From the NCBI GenBank assembly GCA_018340805.1, contig JACMZG010001911.1, positions 51,126,124 through 51,190,123 of the forward strand: a stretch of DNA of 64,000 nt, given 5' to 3'. This stretch comes from Microvelia longipes (taxonomy: Eukaryota > Arthropoda > Insecta > Hemiptera > Veliidae). The notes beneath the pieces were generated by a model that was not told where the DNA came from, searched no databases, and worked only from the letters and a program-made list of their open reading frames with translations. Position numbers and translations under genes: made by a program. Positions 48,743 through 61,595 of this stretch are shown here, piece by piece (positions within the stretch are counted from its first letter, which is position 1; each line of letters starts with the position of its first letter).

Positions 48743-50031
48743 ACCCGCCCCCTAAGAGTTTTACCTAGAATCACCTATGCATTTTTGTTTACATGTTATA
48801 CAGATAATAAGCCAGCCATAATTTGGTCTTTAACTTATAAACTGGAACATATTACTTAATGGTCTGGTCCTTTAAAGAGTTTCAAATTATTTCTCTTAGT
48901 TTCAGGGAAAAATATATTTATATAACTTCTCTTGAGTTATTTCCATTATCGAAAGTATAGTCTTCATTGAAGCAACATTGAAGGAAAATATAACCCGCCA
49001 CTGGTTTTATTAAATAATAGTTTGCGATGTTATGAATTAATTTAATATATTTCTCTAAAACTTATTAAAAGATATATTACGAGGATGAGTCTATGTTTTG
49101 TCAGTTACAATTCGCTATTGTTGCTGAAAAAATATTTGTCTTTTGTTTGATTGTTTGGTTTGGTCCCAATGAGGCGTATCCTTTGTCTTCATTGTAGTAT
49201 TGTTTCCTTGAAAACACAGTCTTGACAATAAGTTAGTTTTTGTCTTTTTTATTAACATTATTGTTATTGTATAGTGTGATATTGGACGGTAATGTAACCT
49301 TCTTGATATAATGACCATATGCTAATTGCTAAAATTGATAACCTAAAGGTGTGTTCTTGGACGGGTGTACTAGACAGGATTTTTGACAGAGGTGGGAAAC
49401 GACAATATGTATTTTGAGAGGAGACCGATCTATCTGGTATTACATTGCAGATTGTAAAATTTAAATATTGCAGTTTCTAGCTAAATATTACAATTTAATA
49501 AATGAGCACAGTTTGAACCGTAAAAAATTTTAAATTTCCATTTTAAAAGTATTATTATCTAGTGCATTTTAACAGGCGATAATTACACAATATCAAACCT
49601 ATTATTGAATACATGAGCATTTACGAAGTTAAATCACAAAGGCTGTAGATGTAATAGTGTGCCCTCGCTGTATTGCTTTTGAGTTTTTTGCCTAAAAAGG
49701 ACTATAAGCAGTACCTACTATAAGTATTTATCATTATCTAAAAAAAACCAGTGGTACTATTAATCAAATTAATAATTTTGGCATTTAATACTTAATATTT
49801 CCGAATTAATTTATCTATAATCTCTAACGGCCTTGTTCAAATGTTATGATATCCTTTTTATAAAAAATGTGTTGAATAAAAAAGAACTTACTTGAAAATC
49901 TTCTGTTTTAAATTTTACAAATATAGAGATTTATGGAGTAAATTTTTAACATTTTGAATAGGTTAATCGTGAGGCTTCCGATCATAATTATTTTTACGGA
50001 TGGGCTGTGATTATTTTGATTGAAGCATTGC

Positions 50032-50279
50032 TGGCCCGTAGCCAGCCAAAACTTGAAGTAGCTCGAAAAAAATTTCACTGGCAATATTCATGTATCTTTT
50101 TTGGTCTCCGCTTAGTTAGTGCTGTGAAACATTATTAAAATTACTTAAACTTCACAGTTCACGCACCCTTAAGGGCTTAACGTATTGTTTTTCCACTGAA
50201 AACTAATTTAGATAGAGAAAGCGATATTTTCTAGAGGAGTGGGAGGACAGGCCCTTTTGGCCCCTCCCTACGGGCCAGG
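50032..50279. mobile_element. hAT-like MITE, second member
   Basis: The ends TGGCCCGTAG and CTACGGGCCA are perfect inverted repeats; the inner parts (CCAGCC and CCCCTCC) differ. The start resembles the MITE at 18159. The flanking octamers AAGCATTG and AATTTTGT match at five of eight positions. Confidence 0.65.
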
Positions 50280-52042
50280 AATTTTGTTATAAAATGAATT
50301 GTTATAAGCCAAATTGTGGTTTAACCTCGGTTAATACGTACTAAATTTTAAATTGAGGCATATATTTCATTATATTAGTTACATAATTAAAAAAAATTGA
50401 TTATTTGACTGTTTAACAATAACATTTTAGGTATAAATAATAAGAAATTTCAAGTCTTTCTTTTACAATGTGTTTAATGAACATATTATTAACAAAAGCT
50501 TCGCTTGGCTCATCCTTAGTGTTATAATAAAAATTAACCAAATTTCGACAACCTAGGATGTTCTATAAGTATGGTTTATTTTTATTATAACAATGAAGAT
50601 GCCTGGCTTCGTCAGGCGAAATGTTTATTAATATCTGAAATAAATTTTAAAAGAAGCCTTCAATATTTTCATCTAATGAATTCTATAATACTTTCATTCC
50701 TTTGGCGTCGTGCTTTTACCAAATTTGCCATTACCATTAATGTAAATCAAACAAGTGTGTTAAAATTAAGTTGTGCCATACCTTTTTTGCCATTTTTGAT
50801 TATTGTTATGCGTTCTTTATACGAAGTTTGACTAATATGTGTATTATGTACAATATTGGATCGATATTTACTTTTATCGTTGTGTACATCTGAGTTGAGT
50901 AAACTTCAAACGGCTAAGGATTAATAAATACTTCACACTTAAGGAAGCTCTGTATCCTTAATTCCTTTCTTAATCATTTACCAATAAATCCTTAATCCAT
51001 ATTCCTTTAATGCCGAAAAGATTAAAAGATTGCAACACTGTTTTTAAAGACTCAGCTGATTTATTTCTCCCTCTTTTTCAACTCGACCGTCATAAACAGC
51101 GGTGCCCTCTCTTTTTGCCATTGAACCTTGCTATCCCGTTCAGGCGCCACAAAAACAGTGTTTTCAGTGTCAAATCAATTTCAAAAATTAAAAAAAAAAT
51201 CCTATAGGCTCGTAAATTAGAATCATAAATTAAGTTTTTAATTAAGTTAAAAGATTTTATTGTTTTATAAATATTTTATTGGTTATGATTTTTTTTTATT
51301 ATAATTAAGTTTAGATAATAAAACTGTTAATGCCTTGGTGAATTAATGTGGTGCGGTTAAAGCTTTTTGAGGTTTCTTGTAGTATTCGTGTATGAGAGAA
51401 GTGCAATTAGTTCGACCTCAAGACGGGAACACCAAGCCAAGTTCTTTAGTCGGTTTTAGACTGCACGCCTCTTCAGATCCTTTTAACTTTTTTCCTAAAC
51501 AATCGCTTATTTCTGTTTCAAATAAAAGTTGAATCCAAGTTTAAAATTGCTATAAAGTTATAATATAAGTTAATTTATTAAAAACAAATCAGCCTGACAG
51601 TAAAATGTAGTTGGATTATTTAACGTAATTGAAATCACTGTTACAATATTGTGTTGTCTTACTTTTTAAATTATTTTCTTTTAGAAATTCGTGACGTATT
51701 TAAAATTCTAATTTGTTGATCTTGTTTACTCAATAAAAGTTTAAGTGTTCGAGTTCAACCAGAAATTTCTTCTGCGTTCTTTTTGATAATTTCCTGTTTT
51801 TTCAGTTATATTTTTGTTTGTTTTGAACGGTTTTGTTGTGCGATTGTTATTGATATCAATATGACGGAATCATCAGTTGAACATATGATCACTTTTGCAA
51901 CAACTGTTGTTGAGATAGTAAGTGAAAATCTGATTATTGTTTTCTTGGTTGTTGAGTATTTATTTGTCGAGTAATTGGTTTGTATTAAAAAAGTATTAAT
52001 TATGTTAAGGAGAAGTGGTTCCAAAATAGTGCTTCAAAACAC

Positions 52043-52225
52043 CCTAGGTGACCTTCAGTGTGGATGAAGAATCCGACGTTCCGCTGTCACTATAGAGGCA
52101 GTTCGTTTTTGTAGAGCATTCTGTTTTCATCAATTATGTCATGCATTTATCTCTTATATGGAAGGGAAAGTCTGATTTTCCATATAATTGACGCGGTCAC
52201 CAACGGAAGAGATAAATCTCTATGA
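52043..52225. repeat. fragment of the SINE-body/foldback repeat
   Basis: GATGAAGAATCCGACGTT is shared exactly with 2919-2936. GTAGAGCATTCTGTTTTCAT matches the right arm of the 41 kb foldback, and the end TTGACGCGGTCACCAACGGA is complementary to the start of the body. It is an inverted, shortened copy. Confidence 0.6.
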
Positions 52226-52265
52226 CATTATCCGCGGAACCCTATACGCACTTAATTATACAGTA

Positions 52266-52425
52266 GTGTAGCACACGGTTATAATCAGTTGACAGCGTTG
52301 GAAAATAATATTGAAACCAATGAGGTTGATCCGATATGAAATTGTGGGAATGGTTTTTGCACCCAAGACTAAATTCATATTGGTTTCCTCGAGTTATTTT
52401 TCCAATACTTCTGAAGTATTAGTAC
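52266..52425 (+). mobile_element. TIR MITE, CAGTTGACAGC family, right end degraded
   Basis: GCACACGGTTATAATCAGTT and GACAGCG match the family's left end. The body (ATATGAAATTGTGGGAATGG) matches 13814-13966. The right terminal repeat is not recognisable. Confidence 0.65.
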
Positions 52426-52611
52426 CGACGTTTTATTTCCTTAATACAGCATTGTACAGCAGTAAGGGTTTGTAGCAAAACCTTGCTGATACAATAACCC
52501 TACATTAGGTTAGGCAACAGTTGTCGACATTTAAACTCTATTTAATTAAATGAATTCGGATAACGGAAACTATAAGGTTATAATCCGAAAATTATTGAGA
52601 TGTGGAATATT

Positions 52612-52873
52612 CTATTAAAAGTAAACAGCATTTGTCTTTCCACAACGATATAATTGAATATACAAAGCCAGCTTTCGACCATAACGATCATCATCAGTGC
52701 CGGTGAGATGAGTCTAATTCTTCCTGGCCGGTTTCTTAGGCCACGGCTTGTAGCAGACTCTTGTAGAATTAGACTCATCTCACCGGCACTGATGATGATC
52801 GTTATGGTCAAAAGCTGGCTTTGTATATTCAATTATATCGTTGTGGAAAGACAAATGCTGTTTACTTTTATAA
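52612..52873. mobile_element. foldback MITE-like element, well preserved
   Basis: The arms 52616-52722 and 52764-52870 are almost perfect reverse complements. Each carries CAGCATTTGTCTTTCCACAA, AGCCAGCTTTCGACCATAAC and GATCATCATCAGTGCCGG. The loop is 41 bases. The near-identical 80-84 codon frames on both strands (52578- and 52654-) simply reflect the palindrome. It is the same family as 12143-12361. Confidence 0.9.
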
Positions 52874-54572
52874 GGTTGTACGTTACTCCACGTTAGACTA
52901 ACATCAAGTTATGTATCTGTTAATAACAATTACAGTAACTTCTAACAGTGAAAACGTTGACTATGTCGTAATGTTGATCCTTGTAAAACCCTGTTTAGGT
53001 TACCTTTATATGGAGTTATCATGGTCTAAATTTTTTGTGTGAAAGCATCACTAAAAAGAAGTTCAGACATACGATTCGTATTCGTTTCTTGTGGCAGTCG
53101 TATAAATTACGTAAAAATATTAATCTGTCCAGTGATTGTACCAGTCATTTCATTTTTCGGAATACTTTTTTTGTCTGTTGAGGACAGATTTCGGTTCACT
53201 TACTTTGGCGACTTAAAGAACGAATTCCTTTATAGATATACTAACTCTATTATACAAGGTTTCTACAGGCTATTTAGAATAGGGTTTCATAAAATTAGTC
53301 CTCTCTCCACCCCTAACCTTAATTCTGCATTGGTGATTACTTTGATTATTAAATTACCAGTTTACTACTTTATTAAATATGATTTTTGGTACTTATTTTA
53401 CAATGTCACATTACTTCTATTAATTAAGCTTTATCTTAATTCTTTTACGACGTCAGCCATTATATAGCGTTAATTCTGATATTTATTATAAGTTATAATT
53501 ATGTATTTCTGTCAGTAATGAAGTCTTACAAGTTTCAATGTGATCATGAAGTAATGTGTGAGGCTTTGCGTGCTTGATTAACTTTTCAAGTTCGTTCTAT
53601 ATCTTGAAATTATTTATTTGTTTGAGGTACTCCTTGTTTTTAGAATATTTTTAAAGACTTTATTTTCAAGTGGTTATAGTTTTATTACCAAAATGTCGAG
53701 ATCAAATTTATCAAGAAAGATTATTATTACGAGAAAGCCCATAATGCTCGTTCGGCAGACTAAATATTACGTAAATATGTTTTTTTTTTATTTTAAATAA
53801 GTTAATATTAGTAGATGAATGACGTGGCAAATCGATCAGCGGCGGAGGCATGGTTAGGGAGGGACTAGCTAGAAATTAGGGCTGATCTAAAACCTCACTT
53901 AGTTGGCTTGGTAGAACCAAAAAGAAATATTTATTTGCTTTGTAAGAATAATAATAAATTTAAAAAAATATATAATTAAAATGTATAATTATTTTATAAA
54001 TAATTTATTGTATAATATGCTAGCCTAAGCAATTGTGTCTAAATCACATATAAGCGGCCAACGTTATTATCGTAAGATATGATGTTGTTATTAACGTTAG
54101 GACTGGGCATAGTGCTTATATGAAACCCATAGCTATATCTAGGTTTATCTTTTTGGTTTTACCAACTATTTACCAGAGACCGAGAGTGTGGGGGAGGTGA
54201 AACAACTAGTGTGTTTATTTGGGGGAGAAGATCGCAGTAGTGCTTGATCTAGAGTACCAATATAATCAGAGTACGGACAATGGAACTAATTTTAAAATGC
54301 CCGACATTTTAAATTGTGGGGATTAATAAAAAAATAATAATTTATTAGAGATCTTTATTTTGATAATCTGTTGACGGATCGTAAATTTATAAACATGTTT
54401 GTAACGTTGAGTTGTGCTTTTAGAAAACTACATAACATTCGATACTTCATAAGTTCGAAGAAGAAAGTAAAGAAAATTCGTTACCAAATCAAACCTGGTT
54501 TGTTTTATATCAGAAGAATAATATGATTTTGAAAAATTGTTCCGAATTCGACTAATCACTTATTACTTTTTT

Positions 54573-54867
54573 ATAGAGATATTATTACTAGAGGGCCCTA
54601 TAGGTTAAATTTTGAAACATCTAAAAAGTAACCTGACCACCTTCGCTTATAAATAATCAAATTAGAAATAATAAATAAATTATAAATAATCAAATAATCA
54701 GTACAAAATTACAATAAATTTTAGTGTAAAAAGTTAACAATACGAAACTTACTTTTGAAGGAAGTTTCAATGAGGTTACACAGAGCCTCTGAGAACCCCA
54801 AAACGATGTTTCAGGCCTCTCAATGTATTAAGATAGGCCATGCCCCTTCTAGTATTTATATCTCTAT
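54573..54867. mobile_element. TIR MITE, TAGAGATATAAATACTAG family, copy 2
   Basis: The ends TATAGAGATATTATTACTAG and CTAGTATTTATATCTCTATG are inverted repeats with one or two changes. The interior (GAGGTTACACAGAGCCTCTG, GATGTTTCAGGCCTCTCAAT) is the reverse complement of copy 1. An AATCAAATAATCA-type slip occurs in the middle. Confidence 0.82.
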
Positions 54868-57800
54868 GACTTTTTAGTAATCTCTTTTTTGGTTTGAGGT
54901 ACTCTAGTTAGATCCATGTAGTGGGTAAATAGCAAAAATCTGCTTTGGGCAAAAGACCGTTTCCTCTACTCGGAGGCGTAGAATGTTGCGACTTTTAATC
55001 CGTGTTAGGGTCCTGTGCCCAGTGTAGATCTTTGATCCCGTGTGCGTGCATATCTCCTCTAAACCATTTCCTTAAAACCATAAATATTATTATTTTCCAT
55101 CAATAAAGTAAATCATGATTTGGCAAAATTTAATTTTTCGTTGAAATATAAGCTACCTTTTTATGTGTCTTTTGAATACACAAGCCTATAGTAATTCATT
55201 TTTATGGGGCACTCGTTGGTCATTAACCATGAATATAAAAGAGTTTTAAAATTTAATGCAAAAGAAGGTGTTTAGGTAATTAATAAATTTATAAGAACTC
55301 TTTAGAAATTGAAGGCTTGTTTTGTTTAAAAAATATTCGCATAATATTAATTTATAGTAAGGTCAATGAAGTTAAGGGGTAAAGTCGATTGGCCCCTTTT
55401 TTCTGCTGATGTACATGCTAATTTTTTGTTAGATAACATATAGATGCCCATAAATTTGAATCGTTAAATTTCATTATGTTCCAAACATATTAAAACCATG
55501 CTATAGTCGGTGATATCAGCATGCGCACTGTGTCTTGTAAGCATTCTTTTTTTAGTATCAATTTATACATATGACTGATTGACAGTAACTATAAGCTTCG
55601 TTAACATTTTTTTCTGAACAAAAGCTTCTGCTTTATTTCTGTAAAAAGAGTCTTTACACAATTCTGTCCCAACATTCATGGTCTCTAGATCTCATAGTCA
55701 GTACCAATTTTACCTTCCCTCCAACTTAACAGGTTTGCTCTCCTCCTTTTGGAATCCAAGCGGCGATGTTATTAGACCGTCTGTCTCTGTCTATCCTCCA
55801 ACAAGTGTAACAAGTGACTTACCCATCTCCATTGAATGAGATGAACTTATTTAAGAAAATAATTGTATGCATTTGAAGCTGTATAGTAAACCACTTTATT
55901 TTTTTTTTTCTTGATATATGCTGAGTTCGGAGACCCTCATCATGTTAAATGGAATTAGAGAACTACGTAGCAACAAGTCATTAGACTGTACCAAAGCCAT
56001 TAGAGGGTTGGGATAATTTAGAAGTTATCATTTCGCTTGCTTCTAACTAGCCTTGATATTTATCTGGGGGCCTTGCTTTTGGGTAATAATTATCCTTTAT
56101 GACAATTTCTACCTTAATGACTTAATTTTTGTTCCATAAATTTAAAATTTACACCCATATAAAGTTATGTCTTAATAACTAAATTACTTTTGTGCCCATA
56201 TTTTTGCGAATTTCTTAAATAAAATTGAGCTTATGATGTTTCTAGAATTCGGTCATAATGTCTTATTTTTTTTTTAATTAAATAATGATTTGGTTAATTT
56301 TTTGAATTTGTGTGTTATTTTGTTCCGAATAAATTTGTAATTTTTTTTCCTGTTTTTTTAACGTTAAAATTTTAATCACTTCGTTACGCTCTATACTTGA
56401 CGGCGACTAGTGCAAGTGTGACCACAACATTTTTAATTTCTAGTTTTACAATTTAGGAATTTATATTATGTTACGAGTATAGTTTGAAATTTGATAGTGT
56501 CTCCGAAAAAATGTTTGATAAAAACCACGATTTTTTTCTCCAAGTTATGTTTTCGATCCTTATATTTGTTTGTCGATCCTTATAACAACAAGGGAAATTA
56601 TCTAGAGGTCATTAATGACGAGCAGCGAAGCTGGCCAAAAATTGCAATGTAGTTATAATAAATAACCTAAATAAGAGCCTTTCTGCCATTAAGGGTATTC
56701 ACTCTGAGGGAACAACACAGTTGCTTCCACTACGCTCTTAAGTAATAATTATCGTTGATAATACGCTACATATTATCTGAGAGCATAAAATTCATACGTA
56801 CTGAGAGCTTGAACCGAGCTGCGTACCTGGTACCAAAATCGAGTTTTAATTTACAATCATGGCCTCGAGGGTAGTACCAATGTAGTTCTTTTCTTTTGTA
56901 AGCAAGACGATACGTTTATATGAAATGCGAGGTGTTCCTTCCAGACTACTTTACTTATTATATCCCGATACTGGATTGCTAGAAACATTCATATTTTCTG
57001 CTAGATTATCAAAATTTGTTAAGTTTAAATCACTTTTACAATTGTAGCTTTGATCAGATCAAATTTAATAATTGAAACATTCACTATACTTTACAACCTG
57101 TCGTTACCGTACCGTCCTGAAATCTTTCAGGAAAGTCTTTAACTTTAGAAAAAGCTTATTTATAAGATTATACTAAGATATTAACTTTCAATTTATCCTT
57201 TAAAATAGAAAGTAAAATATAAAGATTAATTTAAATCATAATTTTTTTAGAACCAGTAAATTACAATAATCGGTTATTCTGATATATTTATATTACACCT
57301 GTTCTTTAGAACTGCTGACACTGTAACAGCAATTTGTTCAAGATTTACATTTCTTGCATAATCTAAATAATAATCGTTATTTTTATACTTAACTTCAAGA
57401 GGTCGGCACCATTGCAAAGTTAATTTTAAACAACTTTATAAACTTACTAATTGAAATACAAAACTTTATGTCCTACAATGTGTTATTTTGTAATATAGTA
57501 ATAAATATTTAAGGAATAAATGTAAAACTACTAAATTCAAATTTAATTTTTTATTTAAGTGGTCCTACCAAATTTTGATTGTTTAAATTTTAACAGCTGA
57601 TGTATATTAAATAATCAGCTTTTTTTATCGAAACATTATTAAGAAGTTTTTTTATGTTGTTTTATTGGAACTATTCCAAATTTTATTAGACAAGATTGCA
57701 GTCGTACAATTCAATAAAATAAGTAAATGATATGATAATAAAAAGTTTATCAAATTAAATTAGAAACATAAATATAATTGGGATTAAAAACAGCTGTAAT

Positions 57801-59651
57801 CTGATTTTTATTTTTCTGACTTAATTTAATATGAGTGACATACTAATGCTGGTTTATTTGCACAATAATTAGTTTTTGATTTGCATATGAGTCAAATAAT
57901 GATTTTATTTCTTTCGTAGGTGTTTTTTGAACGGCCTTGACATACTTTGTTGTATTTTGAATTTTTTGTTTATTAAGTTTTTTCTTTTTTTTATTGGTAT
58001 TACTTGAGCGAATTTTTTTAATTTTAAAAGATTTATTTCTTATAGTGTTAGCGAATTTTTTTATTGCGATGTGAAAGAACGATAAGAAGAATTAAATACA
58101 AAGAAAACTTGTCTTTCTTTAAAAAGAAATACTTAAGTAAATGTTGAAGTAGAGAATAAGGATGAAATTATTGATTTTAAGATGTTTTAATGCAAAAATA
58201 AAAGAACAAATATATAATAAGTTTAACAAATTAATATTTTAAAATTAAATTCCTTAAAATCGTTTGAGACGTGCTATTTGATAAACTGATAATTGAATTA
58301 GGATCTGACGGAGTTCTATTTGGTTTCGTATGTTTGGTTTTTTTGTATTGTTAATTTTCTCCTTTGAATGTCTACAATTTTAAGATTCATTTCCAGATTA
58401 TGTTTTATATTAAAGTTTATTTATTTTCCTAAAAAACTTATTTATTTTTATTTAAGATTCTTTAGTAAATTTGAAAGTCATGGGATCAAGAGTTCAATAA
58501 CAAAATATTCCATCACTTCATATGACATCACTTTTTATAAGTTATGACACGAGCTAATTATCCTGCTAACTCTTCCAGCCTTGTATTCTCTAACCAAATT
58601 TGGTTTTTTCTTTTCAAGTTTTCCCCCTCTAAAACGGTAAATGTTTCACTGTAATATTTTTAGTTTATCATCTTCTTATAATTTAAAGTGTAGTTTAGAT
58701 TGACTAAGCATAGCGCTAAACTTAAATGGATTTAGACGTAGATGAATAAACAGGTAAATATAATAAATAGATGGGGTAAATATCCATAGATAAAAAATAT
58801 AAAAAATTTTACTTATTTTCCTACTTTAACTTCTTCAAAATTGAATAAAAAACTTTTACTCATTTACGCATTATCACTTCTAAAAATTCGTCTTTGAAAT
58901 ATCAGCTGATAAAATATATCTTACTTGATTATTATTATTTTATTTAAAAAAAGTTACTTTGAAAGAGATTAATGTAATTATAGTCAAATTATTAACTTTT
59001 AACTTAAAGTATATTGCTGCACTTAAAACTGTAAAAATGTTAATGGACTTACGAGTTTTATTTGCCTTCGTGGGCCATATGTAATGCATAATGACACTTG
59101 TTAATATGTCATAATAAATAAACTATCAACCATAATGAAGAAAATGTACTTTTTTTTATGAAACATATCATATACATTTATTTAAGTTAAAATGTATGTT
59201 TGTTTTGTTAAATTCAAACTACTTCATAGGTTGACATATCTATACTTTTTGTTTGCATAATATTTTCGTTCAGATTCTTATTGTTATTACTTATTGTGTC
59301 CTTTATGAAACGTTTTAAAATTCAAATTAATTTTAATTATTATTTTTTTCTTGGCACTAATTTTTTAATTGTTGTTTACTTTGATTTTAATTGGTTTGTC
59401 ATTGTCAGTTTTGAATTTGAATAATGTGTTTAATTTCTTTTCTTGGCATTTTGGCAACGTTTAATAATAATTAAGTCTTATAAAAATTAATTTATCGGAG
59501 TTGATTTTAGATGTAAATAGATTTGAAAACTTTGATGCCCATGCCTTATAACGTTGATTGTGTTTACTGCGAATTTGCATTGACAGTAATTTTTAACAAA
59601 ATTAGCCAATAATAAATCTTGAGTGCATAGCAAAAACAATTATGTTTGTTT

Positions 59652-60620
59652 ATATAAGGTCATTCCATACCCAATGAACACAGATAAAAACATGTGATAT
59701 CACCAATTTTAATGTAATTTGGCTGACAGGTAGGCACCATAGAAGGAAGAAAAAATCTAGATTTTTGGCTCATTTGGTGCAGCCATATTGCCATAGTAGG
59801 GTGTACCTACTGTTACACATAGTAGGGCGAAAATGGCTGTAACTAAAATTCTGGATAGGGTATAATTTTTATTTTGGTGGCGTTTAAAAGCCTAAACTAT
59901 TTTCTGCATACTTTTGGATAATTTGTTACAAGTCTTTATTATGAGCAAATATATAAAATAAAAATACTAATATCTTAAAAAGTAAATTAATTTTTTATTA
60001 ATTAAAAAATTAAGCTTAAACTGATAGTAAAATGTCCACGAAGTTTTATTTTGGGACCGCCATAGGATTGGACAAAGTAGCGCATAACGTGTGTCAAGGC
60101 ATGTCAAACTGTAAAAAAGTTAAGATTCATCACATAATCATTGATAGAAATTGCTTGAACTGTGACTTTTTCACACTTTGACATACCTTGACACACGTTA
60201 TACGCTACTGTGTCCAATCCCATGGCGGTCCCAAAATGAAACTTTGTGGACATTTTACTAACAGTTTAAGTAAGCTCTTTTTAAAAATTGGCTTTTTAAG
60301 ATATAAACATTTTTATTTGATATTTGCTCATAATAAAGACTTGCAACTAATTATCCAAAAGTATGCAGAAACTATTTAAAAAGGGGGTTTTATGAGCAGA
60401 ATTTTAGCTACAGCCATTTTCGTAGTCAAAGAAAAATAACATTTTTTAAAAAAAATCACTACCCTACTTTGGCAATATGGCTGCACCAAATAAGCCAAAA
60501 ATCTAGATTTTTTCTTCCTTCTATGAAGCTTACCTGTCAGCCAAATTATATTGGAATCAGTGAGATCAAGTCCAAAAAATGTACTTTTTTGTGTTGATTT
60601 GACATGGAATATATATAAAT
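59652..60620. repeat. large palindrome, arms about 460 bases
   Basis: The left arm (about 59652-60118) and the right arm (about 60160-60620) are reverse complements along their full length at roughly 85 percent by eye, around a 40-base spacer. Landmarks are TGGCTGACAGGTAGGCACCA with AGCTTACCTGTCAGCCAAAT, TGGTGCAGCCATATTGCCAT with CAATATGGCTGCACCAAAT, and AACGTGTGTCAAGGCATGTC with CATACCTTGACACACGTTAT. Open frames at 60188 and 60376 lie inside and are not genes. A foldback-type transposon is the best class. Confidence 0.88.
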
Positions 60621-60776
60621 ATTTATATACTATATTCATAAATCAAAATCCGTTTAGTAGTTTAGGCTATAGGTGCGTCAACAAAAAATGCAGAAAGAAT
60701 AAGACTAAGAAGTCGACAAAAATGCCATTTCAAACCTCTTTTTTGCCACTTATACTTGGCCGATTTGAATGATTTT

Positions 60777-61288
60777 TACTTCCCCTCATTTATACCGCGG
60801 GTATAAAAGTATTGTTTTTGCCAACAAATCCGAAACCGGGATGTCACAGGAATTATCCGTTTTTGGTTATTTTAAGTCCTCCTGAGTAGTTTTCAAAAAG
60901 TTTTCTGTCTGTTTCTGTTATCATCGTAGCTCCCAGTGTAATTCTGCTAGAGTTGAAACTTTGTGCAAAAATTAGTTTACATGTGTAGTTGTGCTTTCTA
61001 GAAAATAATTTTTTTATGACTTTATTAACCCACAATAATGACTTTGCACAAATTTCGACAAATCTTGAAACGCGGAAAAATGTTGCGATTGGGTGAAGAT
61101 TTGGCACGCTTGTTGCTATGTATAAGAGTATATTGTGTCAACTATTCATGTTTTGCAAAACTCGGTAGTATCAAAATAATATAGTAACATATGTGCCAAG
61201 TGTCATCTTATTATCAGCATTGTTTTATTTTTTAAAGTTTCGTTTTAATATGACGAGTTAATCCATGATTTTTGTTAGATAATAAAAT
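60777..61288. repeat. dispersed repeat family, copy 3, 3'-truncated
   Basis: CCTCATTTATACCGCGGGTA through ATCCATGATTTTTGTTAGAT follows copy 1, with deletions. It stops before the CGAAGCG modules, and the 56-base tandem array begins immediately after. The minus-strand frame at 60853 is incidental. Confidence 0.75.
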
Positions 61289-61595
61289 GTTAATAACATA
61301 TAATACTAATACACCATTTATTGCTTATAAAATTCCAAACGTGTTAATTACATATAATACTAATACTAATACACCATTTGCTTATAAAATTACAACGTGT
61401 TAATTACATATAATACTAATACTAATACACCATTTGCTAATAAAACTACAACGTGTTAATTACATATAATACTAATACTAATACACCATTTGCTTATAAA
61501 ATTACAACGTGTTAATTACATATAATACTAATACTAATACACCATTTGCTTATAAAATTACAACGTGTTAATTACATATAATAGTAATACTAGTT
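61288..61595. repeat. tandem array, 56-base unit, 5 copies
   Basis: ACGTGTTAATTACATATAAT followed by ACTAATACTAATACACCATT and TGCTTATAAAATTACA repeats five times with few differences. The first unit lacks one ACTAAT. It directly abuts the truncated dispersed repeat. Confidence 0.95.

Noticed and set aside
52578..52896. Near-identical frames on both strands beginning MNIQSQL
   Set aside because: They are mirror images of the foldback element's arms, not a gene pair.
53039..53467. 142-codon plus-strand open frame with hydrophobic C-terminal half
   Set aside because: It opens with GTG, has AT-driven Phe/Tyr/Leu/Ile content and no recognisable family motif or plausible promoter or splice context. 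It is most likely chance.
59652..60772. Small genes in the palindrome (60188, 60376 and 60551)
   Set aside because: The frames are short, overlapping and on both strands of an inverted repeat, with no family features.
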